A stretch of 64,000 nt of DNA from Photobacterium chitinilyticum (GTDB lineage: Bacteria > Pseudomonadota > Gammaproteobacteria > Enterobacterales > Vibrionaceae). Numbering within the stretch: position 1 is the first letter of the stretch; the number at the start of each line of letters is the position of its first letter. This document shows positions 50,496 to 59,055 of the stretch, piece by piece. The translations under genes and the position numbers were made by a program. The stretch spans positions 1 through 64,000 of the forward strand of contig NZ_RJLM01000016.1 in NCBI RefSeq assembly GCF_004104355.1, read 5' to 3'. A model generated the notes under the pieces. That model saw only the letters and a program-made list of their open reading frames with translations, ran no database searches and was not told the DNA's origin.

Positions 50496-51098
50496 ATGAG
50501 ACAACCTGTTCAGCCATCTTCTCCACGCCAGCATATTCGCCAACATGTCCGTCTTCGGCGCCGTGCCCTTAGCCCGGAACAACAGCAACATGACGCACAA
50601 GAATTGCTTGTACGGTTCCAACAGATAAAAAGTGTCATCGAGTCTCACCATATTGCACTGTATTTATCCAATGACGGTGAAATTGATACCCAACCTCTGA
50701 TCAACTGGCTATGGGAACACGGTAAACAGGTTTACCTGCCCGTCCTGCATCCTTTCAGCAAAGGACACCTGCTGTTTCTCCACTACACCCCAGCAACCCG
50801 TATGACGCTGAACAAATATCAAATCCAAGAGCCCGCGCTGGATATCAGGCTAGTGAAGCCCGCCAGAGAACTGGACCTGATCTGTACCCCGATGGTCGCT
50901 TTTGACAGTACCGGCCAACGCCTGGGAATGGGGGGCGGTTACTATGATCGCACACTCACTCGCTGGCACTATGAAAAACAAGGTCCGCGTCCACTCGGCT
51001 TGGCCCATGACTGCCAACAGGTCAATAACCTGCCTTTTGAGGCCTGGGATGTCCCTCTGCCGGAAATCATTACCCCGTCTTGCCATTTTTCCTGGTAA
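50496..51098 (+). CDS. 5-formyltetrahydrofolate cyclo-ligase
   Basis: It converts 5-formyl-THF to 5,10-methenyl-THF with ATP. The signature RLGMGGGYYDRTLTRW is near residue 140, and IALYLSNDGEIDT and YLPVLH are earlier. The 200-residue length is normal. It is the gene called ygfA or fau in E. coli and may be read from the 6S RNA transcript. An upstream in-frame extension is not supported. Confidence 0.95.
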   Translation: MRQPVQPSSPRQHIRQHVRLRRRALSPEQQQHDAQELLVRFQQIKSVIESHHIALYLSNDGEIDTQPLINWLWEHGKQVYLPVLHPFSKGHLLFLHYTPATRMTLNKYQIQEPALDIRLVKPARELDLICTPMVAFDSTGQRLGMGGGYYDRTLTRWHYEKQGPRPLGLAHDCQQVNNLPFEAWDVPLPEIITPSCHFSW

Positions 51099-51160
51099 CA
51101 AGACCTATCTAAATAAATAGCGACACTCTGCTGCCTTTTTCAGCATATTCCTGCTTACCA

Positions 51161-51176
51161 ACGCAAACGTTTGGTT
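51161..51176. promoter_or_regulatory. PurR-like operator upstream of rpiA
   Basis: ACGCAAACGTTTGGTT matches 10 of the 11 fixed positions of the E. coli PurR operator (ANGCAANCGNTTNCNT). It lies in the gap between the cyclo-ligase gene and rpiA, 163 bp before rpiA. Binding by PurR or another LacI-family protein is inferred. Confidence 0.55.
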
Positions 51177-51338
51177 TTTACGTGCCACAAATGGCATAGC
51201 TAAATCTATGTTATTAATAGATTTATGTTTTCTGATGTAATGAACAGCGATCTTCGTCAAAGAATAGGCCTGACGCATGCAGTCCAGTTAGCTATAATCA
51301 GCGCTTCGCGCAACGTTTGTCATCACTAGGAGAAAGGC

Positions 51339-51998
51339 ATGACACAAGATGAAATGAAAAAAGCTGCTGGCTGGGCTGCTCTGGACTACGTAAAGAAAGG
51401 CAGCATTGTAGGTGTCGGCACAGGCTCAACCGTTAATCACTTCATCGATGCTCTAGAAACTCGTAAAGAAGAAATCCAAGGTGCAGTATCTAGCTCGGTA
51501 GCTTCCACTAAGCGCCTGGAAGAGATCGGCATTCCTGTTCTGGATGCAAACGAAGTCTCTAGCCTGGATATTTATGTTGATGGTGCCGACGAGATCAACG
51601 GCGAGTACGACATGATCAAAGGTGGCGGTGCCGCATTGACTCGCGAAAAAATCGTTGCAGCCATTGCCAAGCAGTTCATCTGTATTGTTGATGATACCAA
51701 GCAGGTGGACGTACTGGGCCAGTTCCCGCTGCCAGTCGAGGTGATCCCGATGGCACGTTCATTCATTGGCCGCGAGCTGGTGAAACTTGGTGGTGACCCA
51801 GTTTATCGCGAAGGTGTAGTCACGGATAACGGCAACATTATCCTAGATGTACACAATATGAAAATTACCAAGCCTAAAGAACTTGAAGAACAAATCAATG
51901 CGCTTCCGGGCGTAGTTACCGTTGGCCTGTTTGCTCACCGTGGTGCGGACGTCTTGCTGATGGGGTCTCGTGAAGGCGTGAAAAAATTCGAAAAATAA
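51339..51998 (+). CDS. rpiA: Ribose-5-phosphate isomerase A
   Basis: It interconverts ribulose 5-phosphate and ribose 5-phosphate. [22 protein letters not shown] and [14 protein letters not shown] form the active site of the RpiA family. The length of 219 residues is normal. GGAG lies close upstream of the ATG. It is followed by a strong terminator and then serA, the conserved rpiA-serA pair. Confidence 0.98.
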   Translation: MTQDEMKKAAGWAALDYVKKGSIVGVGTGSTVNHFIDALETRKEEIQGAVSSSVASTKRLEEIGIPVLDANEVSSLDIYVDGADEINGEYDMIKGGGAALTREKIVAAIAKQFICIVDDTKQVDVLGQFPLPVEVIPMARSFIGRELVKLGGDPVYREGVVTDNGNIILDVHNMKITKPKELEEQINALPGVVTVGLFAHRGADVLLMGSREGVKKFEK

Positions 51999-52042
51999 AC
52001 TAGTTAGCCGCAAGGCTAGCCTGAGTTCTGTTATTTGATTAC

Positions 52043-52069
52043 AAAACGGCATATATTATGCCGTTTTTT
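52043..52069 (+). terminator. rpiA terminator
   Basis: AAACGGCATA pairs with TATGCCGTTT around TAT and is followed by T-rich sequence. It lies 45 bp after the rpiA stop. Confidence 0.9.
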
Positions 52070-52261
52070 CTTATCTATATTGTAATATTCTTACCCTTAC
52101 TGGTTATTTTTTGATACTTTAATATCAGCATGTAGCAATCGTTTGAGTTAACGCCAGGCCGCCAGCATGCAGGAAAATAACCTTGCTAAGTCTTTCCTGC
52201 CAACACAGTGCTGGTCTCCCCCCTGAATGCCTAGACTCATGTTTTTAAGGATGAGAACCCA

Positions 52262-53491
52262 ATGGCTAAAGTTTCACTGGATAAAGAAAAGATTAAAATT
52301 CTCTTGTTAGAGGGTGTTCACCCTTCTTCAATTGAAGTTTTACAGCACGCTGGTTACACCAATATCGAGTACCACAAGGGTTCTCTTGCTGGTGATGAAC
52401 TGTTGGAAGCAATCGAAGATGCGCACTTTGTTGGCATCCGCTCCCGCACCCAGCTAACTGAAGAGGTCTTTAGTGCTGCAAAGAAACTGATTGCCGTGGG
52501 TTGTTTTTGTATCGGAACCAACCAGGTTAATCTGAAAGCCGCGACCAAGCGGGGGATCCCCGTTTTTAATGCCCCATTCTCCAACACCCGAAGTGTTGCC
52601 GAGCTCGTACTTGGTGAAATCTTGCTGCTTCTTCGCGGCATCCCAGAAAAAAATGCCAAAGCACACCGTGGCGAATGGCAGAAATCCGCAGATCACTCTT
52701 TCGAAGCCCGAGGCAAACGCTTGGGGATCATCGGTTATGGCCATATCGGTACCCAGCTGGGTATTTTGGCTGAAAACCTCGGCATGAAAGTCTATTTTTA
52801 CGATATTGAAAACAAGCTATCACTGGGCAATGCCACTCAGGTTCGTTCAATGACCGAACTGCTGAACAAGTGTGACGTGATCAGCCTGCATGTACCTGAA
52901 ACGCCTGAAACCCAGGATATGATGGGCGCTGAAGAATTTGCCCGTATGAAACCTGGGGCCATCTTTATCAATGCCGCCCGTGGTACGGTCGTCGAGATTG
53001 ATTCGCTATGCAGCGCACTGGAAAGCAAGCACATTGCCGGCGCGGCTCTCGATGTATTCCCGACAGAACCAAAAACCAATAGCGATCCATTCGAGTCGCC
53101 GCTGATGAAATTCGACAATGTCCTGCTGACACCGCATATCGGCGGTTCAACCCAGGAAGCACAGGCCAACATTGGCGTCGAAGTGGCGGGCAAACTGGCG
53201 AAATACTCGGATAACGGTTCCACCCTGTCAGCCGTTGGCTTCCCCGAAGCATCTCTTCCTGAACATCGTGACTGCGCTCGCCTGTTGCACATTCACGAAA
53301 ACCGCCCGGGTATTCTGAACCAAATCACCACGATTTTTGCTTCAGAAGGCATCAACATTGCCGCACAATACCTGCAAACAAGTCCGGAGCTCGGCTACGT
53401 GGTTATTGATGTTGAAACAGAGCGTGCCGAAGAGGCACTAACAAAACTTAAGGCGATCGACGGTACAATTCGCGCGCGAATTCTGCATTAA
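52262..53491 (+). CDS. serA: D-3-phosphoglycerate dehydrogenase
   Basis: It oxidises 3-phosphoglycerate, the first step of serine synthesis, and is usually inhibited by serine. The NAD-binding GIIGYGHIGTQLGILAENLGM is near residue 155, the catalytic Arg is in NAARGTVVEI, and the catalytic His is in LLTPHIGGSTQEAQ. A C-terminal ACT domain (LHIHENRPGILNQI) binds serine. The length of 409 residues is the E. coli type. Confidence 0.98.
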   Translation: MAKVSLDKEKIKILLLEGVHPSSIEVLQHAGYTNIEYHKGSLAGDELLEAIEDAHFVGIRSRTQLTEEVFSAAKKLIAVGCFCIGTNQVNLKAATKRGIPVFNAPFSNTRSVAELVLGEILLLLRGIPEKNAKAHRGEWQKSADHSFEARGKRLGIIGYGHIGTQLGILAENLGMKVYFYDIENKLSLGNATQVRSMTELLNKCDVISLHVPETPETQDMMGAEEFARMKPGAIFINAARGTVVEIDSLCSALESKHIAGAALDVFPTEPKTNSDPFESPLMKFDNVLLTPHIGGSTQEAQANIGVEVAGKLAKYSDNGSTLSAVGFPEASLPEHRDCARLLHIHENRPGILNQITTIFASEGINIAAQYLQTSPELGYVVIDVETERAEEALTKLKAIDGTIRARILH

Positions 53492-53539
53492 TCGCAAAGC
53501 GACAGGATCGAGGAACTAGGGCCGAGATTCGATAACAGG

Positions 53540-53567
53540 AAAAGGAGAGCATGTGCTCTCCTTTTTG
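53540..53567. terminator. Bidirectional terminator between serA and yggE
   Basis: AAAGGAGAGCA pairs fully with TGCTCTCCTTT and is followed by T-rich sequence on the plus strand and A-rich sequence before it. The loop is very short if fully paired. It serves the convergent serA and yggE genes. Confidence 0.88.
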
Positions 53568-53590
53568 TTATTCAGAAACAAAGAGAGTGA

Positions 53591-54289
53591 TTATTCCTCA
53601 AGCTTAAATACAACTTCAACTCGATCACGGATTGTGATCTGTGAATCCTGATAAGTCGCTGACGTTTCCGGTGCGGCATCCATCGCCATCCGCATCATCA
53701 TCGGGCGTGGGCTTGCAGCCTGGTAGGTAATACGCCATACCCCATCGATCTTCTCACCAAAGCCTTTTGCCAATGATTCGGCTTTCTCCATCGCATCTTT
53801 TATCGCGGCCTGTCGCGCCTGTTCGATATATTCGGCTTCATTGCTGACCTTGAGCTGGATAGTGTTGATCCGGTTGATCCCGTCGCCCAGCGCGTTATCG
53901 AGATAGGTGTTCAGCAGTTCGAGATCTCTCACCGTAACGGTAATATGGCGACTGGCACGGTAGCCGGTCAGTTCGGGCTTCTTGTCTTTCGGGTAGTGAT
54001 ATTGCGGCTGCAGGCTAATATTGGCGCTTTGAATATCGCTTCGCTCTACTCCCTTGGCCTGCAAGCGCTCGACAAATGCTGTAACCGCCTTATCAACCGC
54101 CTGTTTGGCCTCTTTGGCCGAAGCGCGCATTTCTTCGACAGCAACCGAGAATTCTGCCATATCAGGTTGCGCCGTTACCTCGCCACTGCCGATCGTTTCA
54201 AGGTGAGGTACGGTTATATTAGCCGCCGCCGTGCCCGCAAAGCCCAACGAGCTCAATCCCAATACCACCGCTAATAGTTGCTTTTTCAT
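53591..54289 (-). CDS. yggE: SIMPL-domain periplasmic protein (YggE-like)
   Basis: The 232-residue product has a signal peptide ending near AAANI and a SIMPL domain (VTAQPDMAEFSVAVEE, YRASRHITVTVRDLELLN, AIKDAMEKAESLAKGFG). E. coli YggE reduces oxidative stress when overproduced, but its mechanism is unknown. It lies between serA and argP, as in E. coli where yggE is beside argP. Confidence 0.9.
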   Translation of the reverse strand: MKKQLLAVVLGLSSLGFAGTAAANITVPHLETIGSGEVTAQPDMAEFSVAVEEMRASAKEAKQAVDKAVTAFVERLQAKGVERSDIQSANISLQPQYHYPKDKKPELTGYRASRHITVTVRDLELLNTYLDNALGDGINRINTIQLKVSNEAEYIEQARQAAIKDAMEKAESLAKGFGEKIDGVWRITYQAASPRPMMMRMAMDAAPETSATYQDSQITIRDRVEVVFKLEE

Positions 54290-54441
54290 AAGGCTATCCT
54301 AATTGGTTATACCGTCAAATTTGTCTGCTGTTTTGTTTCGACAACAAGGATCCAAAAATTATCCCCCAAAACTGAAAATGTTTTGTACGATGTTTTATTT
54401 TGTAATTTATCAACACAACATTAAAACGATTTGCTCTTTCA

Positions 54442-55338
54442 CTATTGTGGCAACACGTTGCGGGCGTATGTGGTTAACTTCTGTGACAGCTCGGCCAACA
54501 CGCCACTTTCAAGAACCCAATGATGCCAATACATTCGGCGAGTCAGAAAAATCTCCGGCGTCACATTTACCAACAGGCCACTGTCCAGTTCACTCTGGAT
54601 CTGCACCCGTGGGATCAGGCAATAAGCGATCCCCTCCACCGCCATTCTGACAAATGCCTCGGACGATCTCACCGTATGCTTCATCACACTGCCCAGCGGC
54701 AGATTATAGTGCTGGTGAACAAAGCGCTCATGCATATCATCATGCTGATCGAACGCCACACCAGGTGCCGCCAGCAAGGTCTCCCTTGTCACACCATCAG
54801 CAAAGTATTTCTTGGCAAACTCGGGGCTGGCAACACACCAGTAGTCAACCCGGCCAAGATAATCTGCCACACAGCCCGGTAACGAATTGGCCTCCATACT
54901 GATCGCCCCCACCACTTCACCGCTGCGCAATTTGTCCAGTGTTCTAATTTCATCCTCAACCAGCAGGTTCAACTCTATTCGCCGTGACTTCAAAAGCGGA
55001 CTCAGTGCAGGCAAAAGCCAGGTAGCTAAACTGTCTGCATTAATAGCCAGAGAAACCGATAAGGGCTGGCTGGTATCATCTGGAGTGAGCTCCGGTAACA
55101 ACTCTTGCTCCAGCAGACGAACCCGACGATAGAGTCCCAATATTTTCTGCCCTGCCGGCGTCGGCCTCGGTGGCTGCTCACGCACCAGCATTGGCTGGGC
55201 CATCAGCTTTTCCAACTGCTTGATCCGCTGAGAAACCGCCGACTGGGTAATACACAAATGCTCTGCTGCCCGCTCAAAACCGCGCTGCGCAATCACCGCA
55301 TCCAATGCTTCTATCCAGCGATAATCCAGCCCTCGCAT
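54442..55338 (-). CDS. argP: LysR-family regulator ArgP
   Basis: ArgP activates argO for arginine export and also dapB and other lysine-responsive genes. The HTH reads [25 protein letters not shown], and the product starts [19 protein letters not shown] 55338 is chosen (298 residues); a TTG two codons earlier is also in frame. It is divergent from argO, which fits direct control of that gene. Confidence 0.95.
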   Translation of the reverse strand: MRGLDYRWIEALDAVIAQRGFERAAEHLCITQSAVSQRIKQLEKLMAQPMLVREQPPRPTPAGQKILGLYRRVRLLEQELLPELTPDDTSQPLSVSLAINADSLATWLLPALSPLLKSRRIELNLLVEDEIRTLDKLRSGEVVGAISMEANSLPGCVADYLGRVDYWCVASPEFAKKYFADGVTRETLLAAPGVAFDQHDDMHERFVHQHYNLPLGSVMKHTVRSSEAFVRMAVEGIAYCLIPRVQIQSELDSGLLVNVTPEIFLTRRMYWHHWVLESGVLAELSQKLTTYARNVLPQ

Positions 55339-55470
55339 ACCCAACCCCGCTCATTATTAGAAAGATTAATAATATATAAATTTTATTAGTTGTACTTAAT
55401 CCTACTCTCGAGAGTAAGCTTGCGCTATCAGAAATCGTCGTTGATAAATCTCTTTTCAGGAACAAGACCA

Positions 55471-56106
55471 ATGAGTATGTGGGTGTTATTACAAGGATTT
55501 GGATTGGGTGCGAGCATGATCATTCCCATCGGGGCGCAAAACGCGTATGTTTTGAACCAGGGTATTAAGCGCAACCATCATTTAACCACAGCAACTATCT
55601 GCAGCATCTGCGATGTGATATTTATCAGCCTGGGGATCTTCGGCGGAGGCGCTCTGCTATCAAGCAATGAAACCTTGCTGTTTGCGGTTACAGTCGGCGG
55701 CATGGCATTCCTGCTCTTTTACGGCGTAATGTCTTTAAAGAGTGCGTTCCAGCCCGCCTCAACAGAGGGTGAAAACACGACCGCCTTGACCCGCAGACGG
55801 CGTACCGTCATTCTAGGCGCGCTGGCTGTCACCGTATTGAACCCGCATTTATATCTGGATACGGTGGTCATTCTTGGCTCGATTGGCGGCCAGTTCGAAG
55901 GAAGTGATCGAGTCGCGTTTGCAGCGGGCACAATCCTCGCATCATTCGTATGGTTCTACAGCCTGTCGATCGGCGCTGCGAAAATGGCCCCTACCCTGTC
56001 CAAACCCAAAGTAAAATGCGCTATCGATCTTTCCGTCGCTGGTATGATGTTCTTCATCGCAGCGCACCTTGCAAACCAATTATGGGAGAGTCCTTTTGTC
56101 GGATAA
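55471..56106 (+). CDS. argO: Arginine exporter ArgO (LysE/RhtB family)
   Basis: It exports arginine and toxic analogues such as canavanine. The 211-residue product has about six membrane segments, starting LLQGFGLGASMIIPIGAQNAYVLNQGIKRN, with the LysE-family TVLNPHLYLDTVVILG. I start at ATG 55471, with AGGAA nine bases upstream; the frame opens earlier in the argP-argO control region but without a start signal. Induction by ArgP is expected from the divergent layout. Confidence 0.95.
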   Translation: MSMWVLLQGFGLGASMIIPIGAQNAYVLNQGIKRNHHLTTATICSICDVIFISLGIFGGGALLSSNETLLFAVTVGGMAFLLFYGVMSLKSAFQPASTEGENTTALTRRRRTVILGALAVTVLNPHLYLDTVVILGSIGGQFEGSDRVAFAAGTILASFVWFYSLSIGAAKMAPTLSKPKVKCAIDLSVAGMMFFIAAHLANQLWESPFVG

Positions 56107-56599
56107 CCAGGAACACATCTACCAAACCAATATTGCGCTATTCCAACAGGCAAATGTTCCCTATAAAGAGTGGCAACACGACCCTATTTTGGACTTTGAG
56201 ACCGATCGACGTATCAGTACCGAACTCGGTATCACCGCGGCACCGACCAAGAGTTTATTTATGAAACTCAAAGGCGGCGGTCATTGCCTGCTACTGACCC
56301 ACCGTGACAGTCGGCTCGACAGCAAGTTGGTAAAATCACTGGTCGGCAAGCGTGTCTCGATTTGCAGCAATGATGAAATGGTTGAAGCCATAGGTTGTGA
56401 ACCGGGCGCGGTATGCCCGTTTGGTTTGCCGGAAGCTATCACAATGCTGATCGACCCGGTGTTATATTCCTTTGATGAAATCATGTATACCCCCGGAAAA
56501 CCGACCGCTACCTTTGCATTTGCCAGTGCCCAATTGGATGCACTGTTAAGCCTGCTGCCTAATCCGCAAATTCAGTTGCCTGCAGTTACTGAAGTATAG
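56096..56599 (+). CDS. YbaK/ProX-family deacylase-like protein
   Basis: The product has the YbaK-type domain: DNQEHIYQTNIALFQQANVPYKEWQHDP, then EAIGCEPGAVCPFGLPEAITMLIDPVLYSFDEIMYTPGKPT. GGGAGAG lies before TTG 56096, so I take TTG as the start (167 residues), overlapping argO by 11 bases. A TTG at 56069 is an alternative. Family members edit mischarged tRNAs, but substrate is unknown. It probably shares the argO transcript. Confidence 0.78.
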   Translation: MSDNQEHIYQTNIALFQQANVPYKEWQHDPILDFETDRRISTELGITAAPTKSLFMKLKGGGHCLLLTHRDSRLDSKLVKSLVGKRVSICSNDEMVEAIGCEPGAVCPFGLPEAITMLIDPVLYSFDEIMYTPGKPTATFAFASAQLDALLSLLPNPQIQLPAVTEV

Positions 56600-56633
56600 A
56601 GGGCAGCCGAATACTCTCGGACTAATATCTAAA

Positions 56634-56659
56634 AAAATGGAGCCAGCCGGCTCCATTTT
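56634..56659. terminator. Bidirectional terminator between the YbaK-family gene and mscS
   Basis: AAAATGGAGCC pairs fully with GGCTCCATTTT around AGCC. It lies between convergent genes and is flanked by A-rich and T-rich runs. Confidence 0.9.
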
Positions 56660-56683
56660 CATTTTTCGTTTTATTGATGGCTC

Positions 56684-57580
56684 TTAGCTTTCCTGCTTGT
56701 TCAGGTGCACATCCATTTGCGGATAAGGTATACCAATATTCTCTTTATCGAGCTCTTCTTTGATAGCCTGTAGCAAATCAAAATAAACGCCCCAATAATC
56801 TACAGTATTCACCCATGGACGAACCACAAAATTCACCGACGAATCAGCCAAGGCTACGACACCAATGGTAGGTTCCGGATCTTTCAGCACCCGCGACTCG
56901 GCGTTAACCACACGGGTCAGCACTTCTTTGGTTTTTTTCAGATCCGCATCGTAAGACACACCAATCACAAAATCGATACGACGTGTTTTATGATGTGAAT
57001 AGTTAGTGATCGCACTACCAATTACTGCGCCATTCGGTACTACAACCATTTTATTATCCGGTGTACACAGTACTGTTGAAAAAATTTGAATCGATTCAAC
57101 CGAACCGGCTACGCCACCGATTTCAACATAGTCACCAGATTTGAAGGGACGGAAAGCAACAATCAATACGCCTGCGGCAAAGTTTGATAGTGACCCCTGC
57201 AAAGCCAGGCCAACGGCAAGACCTGCGGCACCGATCACTGCGACGACAGAAGCAGTCTGGACACCGATTCGTCCCAGAGCGGCAATCAGAACAATGACAA
57301 ATAATAGATAGCGTACTAATGAGTGTAGAAACTCGACAACCGCTTCATCCATATCTTTCTTGCGCAGCACCTTCGCTACGCCGTTGGCAATCCCCTTGGT
57401 GATCATGTTACCAATGAACAAAATCAATAGGGCCGAAAGAACATTCACCCCATATTGGATCAGGAGCTCTTGGTTATCGGCAACCCAAGTACCTGCATTC
57501 AATACGCCGTTGGTTAACTCATTATCCTTAATGGTTTCGACAACGGTATCCGTTACGGTTTCCGCGACACTTTCACTCAT
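56684..57580 (-). CDS. mscS: Small-conductance mechanosensitive channel MscS
   Basis: MscS opens under membrane tension and protects against hypo-osmotic shock. Three membrane segments lie in residues 30-130, and the pore helix reads AAGLAVGLALQGSLSNFAAGVLI with the Gly/Ala packing pattern. The beta-domain FRPFKSGDYVEIGGVAGSVESI follows. The 298-residue length is normal. It sits between the argO region and fbaA, as in E. coli. Confidence 0.96.
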   Translation of the reverse strand: MSESVAETVTDTVVETIKDNELTNGVLNAGTWVADNQELLIQYGVNVLSALLILFIGNMITKGIANGVAKVLRKKDMDEAVVEFLHSLVRYLLFVIVLIAALGRIGVQTASVVAVIGAAGLAVGLALQGSLSNFAAGVLIVAFRPFKSGDYVEIGGVAGSVESIQIFSTVLCTPDNKMVVVPNGAVIGSAITNYSHHKTRRIDFVIGVSYDADLKKTKEVLTRVVNAESRVLKDPEPTIGVVALADSSVNFVVRPWVNTVDYWGVYFDLLQAIKEELDKENIGIPYPQMDVHLNKQES

Positions 57581-57790
57581 ACTAATCTCTTCCTGCTAAC
57601 ATTATTCTTATCCCACAATAGGTTATAGCTGCATAAATAAACTTAGTCCTAATAACACCAAATCCTTACGCAATCACCACTATAACTGTGAATTTTAGTG
57701 TGAAGCAATCATTTGCGGGCAAGATAATAATCCTGGCTTTATCTACCACCAACAGAAAGTACACCAAGAAATAAAATAGCCTTAAAACGA

Positions 57791-57815
57791 AAAAAGCCCG
57801 CTAATGCGGGCTTTT
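57791..57815. terminator. fbaA terminator
   Basis: AAAAGCCCGC pairs fully with GCGGGCTTTT around TAAT. The minus strand ends in a T-run. It lies about 25 bp after the fbaA stop. Confidence 0.92.
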
Positions 57816-57839
57816 GAATTTTAAGCGCTGGACGTTAAA

Positions 57840-58916
57840 TTATAGTACGTCGATTGCGTTAAGGTCAGCAAATGCCTTCTCAAGACGAGTAACCATAGAA
57901 GCCTGACCAGCACGTAGCCATACGCGTGGATCGTAGAACTTCTTGTTTGGCGCAGCTTCGCCAGTTGGGTTACCGATTTGACCTTGTAGGAATTCGCGGT
58001 TTGCAGCTTCGTAAGTACGGATACCGTCCCACGTTGCCCACTGCGTATCAGTATCGATGTTCATTTTGATAACACCGTAGCCGATAGACTCTTGGATTTC
58101 AGCTTCTGAAGAACCTGAACCACCGTGGAATACGAAGTTTAGAGCGTTAGGTGCAATACCGAACTTCTCTGCACAGTATGCCTGAGAGTCACGTAGGATA
58201 GTTGGAGTCAGTACAACGTTACCCGCCTGGTAAACACCGTGTACGTTACCGAAAGAAGCTGCGATAGTGAAACGTGGGCTGATAGCCATTAGTTTCTCGT
58301 ATGCGTAAGCAACATCTTCAGGAGAAGTGTAAAGCTCAGATGCGTCCATATCAGAGTTATCAACGCCGTCTTCTTCACCACCAGTACAACCTAGTTCGAT
58401 TTCTAGCGTCATACCCATCTTAGCCATACGCTCAAGGTACTTGCCTGAGATTTCGATGTTGTCTTCTAGAGACTCTTCAGAAAGGTCGATCATGTGAGAA
58501 GAGAATAGAGGCTTGCCAGTTTGTGCGAAGAACTCTTCACCAGCGTCTAGTAGACCGTCAATCCATGGAAGCAGTTTCTTAGCAGCGTGGTCAGTGTGAA
58601 GGATCACAGGAACGCCGTAAGAAGCAGCAACAGCGTGTACGTATTTCGCACCCGCTACAGCACCAAGGACTTGTGCACCTTGACCTTCAAGTTTCACGCC
58701 TTTACCAGCGAAGAAACCAGCACCACCGTTAGAGAACTGAACAACAACTGGAGCTTTAACTTTAGAAGCAGCTTCAAGAACGCCGTTGATTGAATCAGTG
58801 TTAACTACGTTTACCGCAGGAAGAGCAAAGTTGTTCTCTTTTGCTACTTCAAATACTTTCTGTACGTCGTCGCCAGAAATCACACCAGGTTTTACGAAAT
58901 CGAAGATCTTAGACAT
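57840..58916 (-). CDS. fbaA: Fructose-bisphosphate aldolase, class II
   Basis: It cleaves fructose 1,6-bisphosphate with a zinc ion. The zinc His lies in VILHTDHAAKKLLPW, with VFHGGSGSSEAEIQESIGYGVIKMNIDTDTQWA later. I start at ATG 58916 (MSKIFDFVKPG), giving 358 residues; the longer frame runs through the promoter region. Strong codon bias fits high expression. It follows pgk with a 139-bp spacer holding a hairpin, a promoter and two operator-like boxes. Confidence 0.98.
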   Translation of the reverse strand: MSKIFDFVKPGVISGDDVQKVFEVAKENNFALPAVNVVNTDSINGVLEAASKVKAPVVVQFSNGGAGFFAGKGVKLEGQGAQVLGAVAGAKYVHAVAASYGVPVILHTDHAAKKLLPWIDGLLDAGEEFFAQTGKPLFSSHMIDLSEESLEDNIEISGKYLERMAKMGMTLEIELGCTGGEEDGVDNSDMDASELYTSPEDVAYAYEKLMAISPRFTIAASFGNVHGVYQAGNVVLTPTILRDSQAYCAEKFGIAPNALNFVFHGGSGSSEAEIQESIGYGVIKMNIDTDTQWATWDGIRTYEAANREFLQGQIGNPTGEAAPNKKFYDPRVWLRAGQASMVTRLEKAFADLNAIDVL

Positions 58917-58960
58917 AACAATAGTCCTATTTACCTTGTTGTCTGTATTAAATATAAATC

Positions 58961-59024
58961 TGTGCAAACGTTTGCTACTAGGCCAGTATTCTATAAAAAC
59001 TTGATCTAATTCACAAACGTTTAT
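58961..59024 (-). promoter_or_regulatory. fbaA promoter with two CAAACGTTTG-type boxes
   Basis: On the minus strand TTGTGA and TAGAAT with 17 bases between form a sigma-70 promoter. The box CAAACGTTTA (59014-59023 region) overlaps the -35 element, and the perfect palindrome GCAAACGTTTGC (58964-58975) lies downstream of the start site; centres are 49 bp apart. The second matches 9 of 11 PurR positions. A weak CRP-like site (TGTGA and TCAAG six bases apart, 59000-59015) overlaps the same region. All are pattern matches. Confidence 0.6.
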
Positions 59025-59025
59025 C

Positions 59026-59046
59026 GGCGGGAGCACCGCTCCCGCC
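59026..59046 (-). repeat. Perfect hairpin between pgk and fbaA
   Basis: GGCGGGAGC pairs fully with GCTCCCGCC around ACC, nine base pairs just after the pgk stop. No T-run follows on the minus strand, so it looks like an mRNA 3'-end stabiliser or processing site rather than an intrinsic terminator. Confidence 0.7.
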
Positions 59047-59055
59047 CAAAATTAA

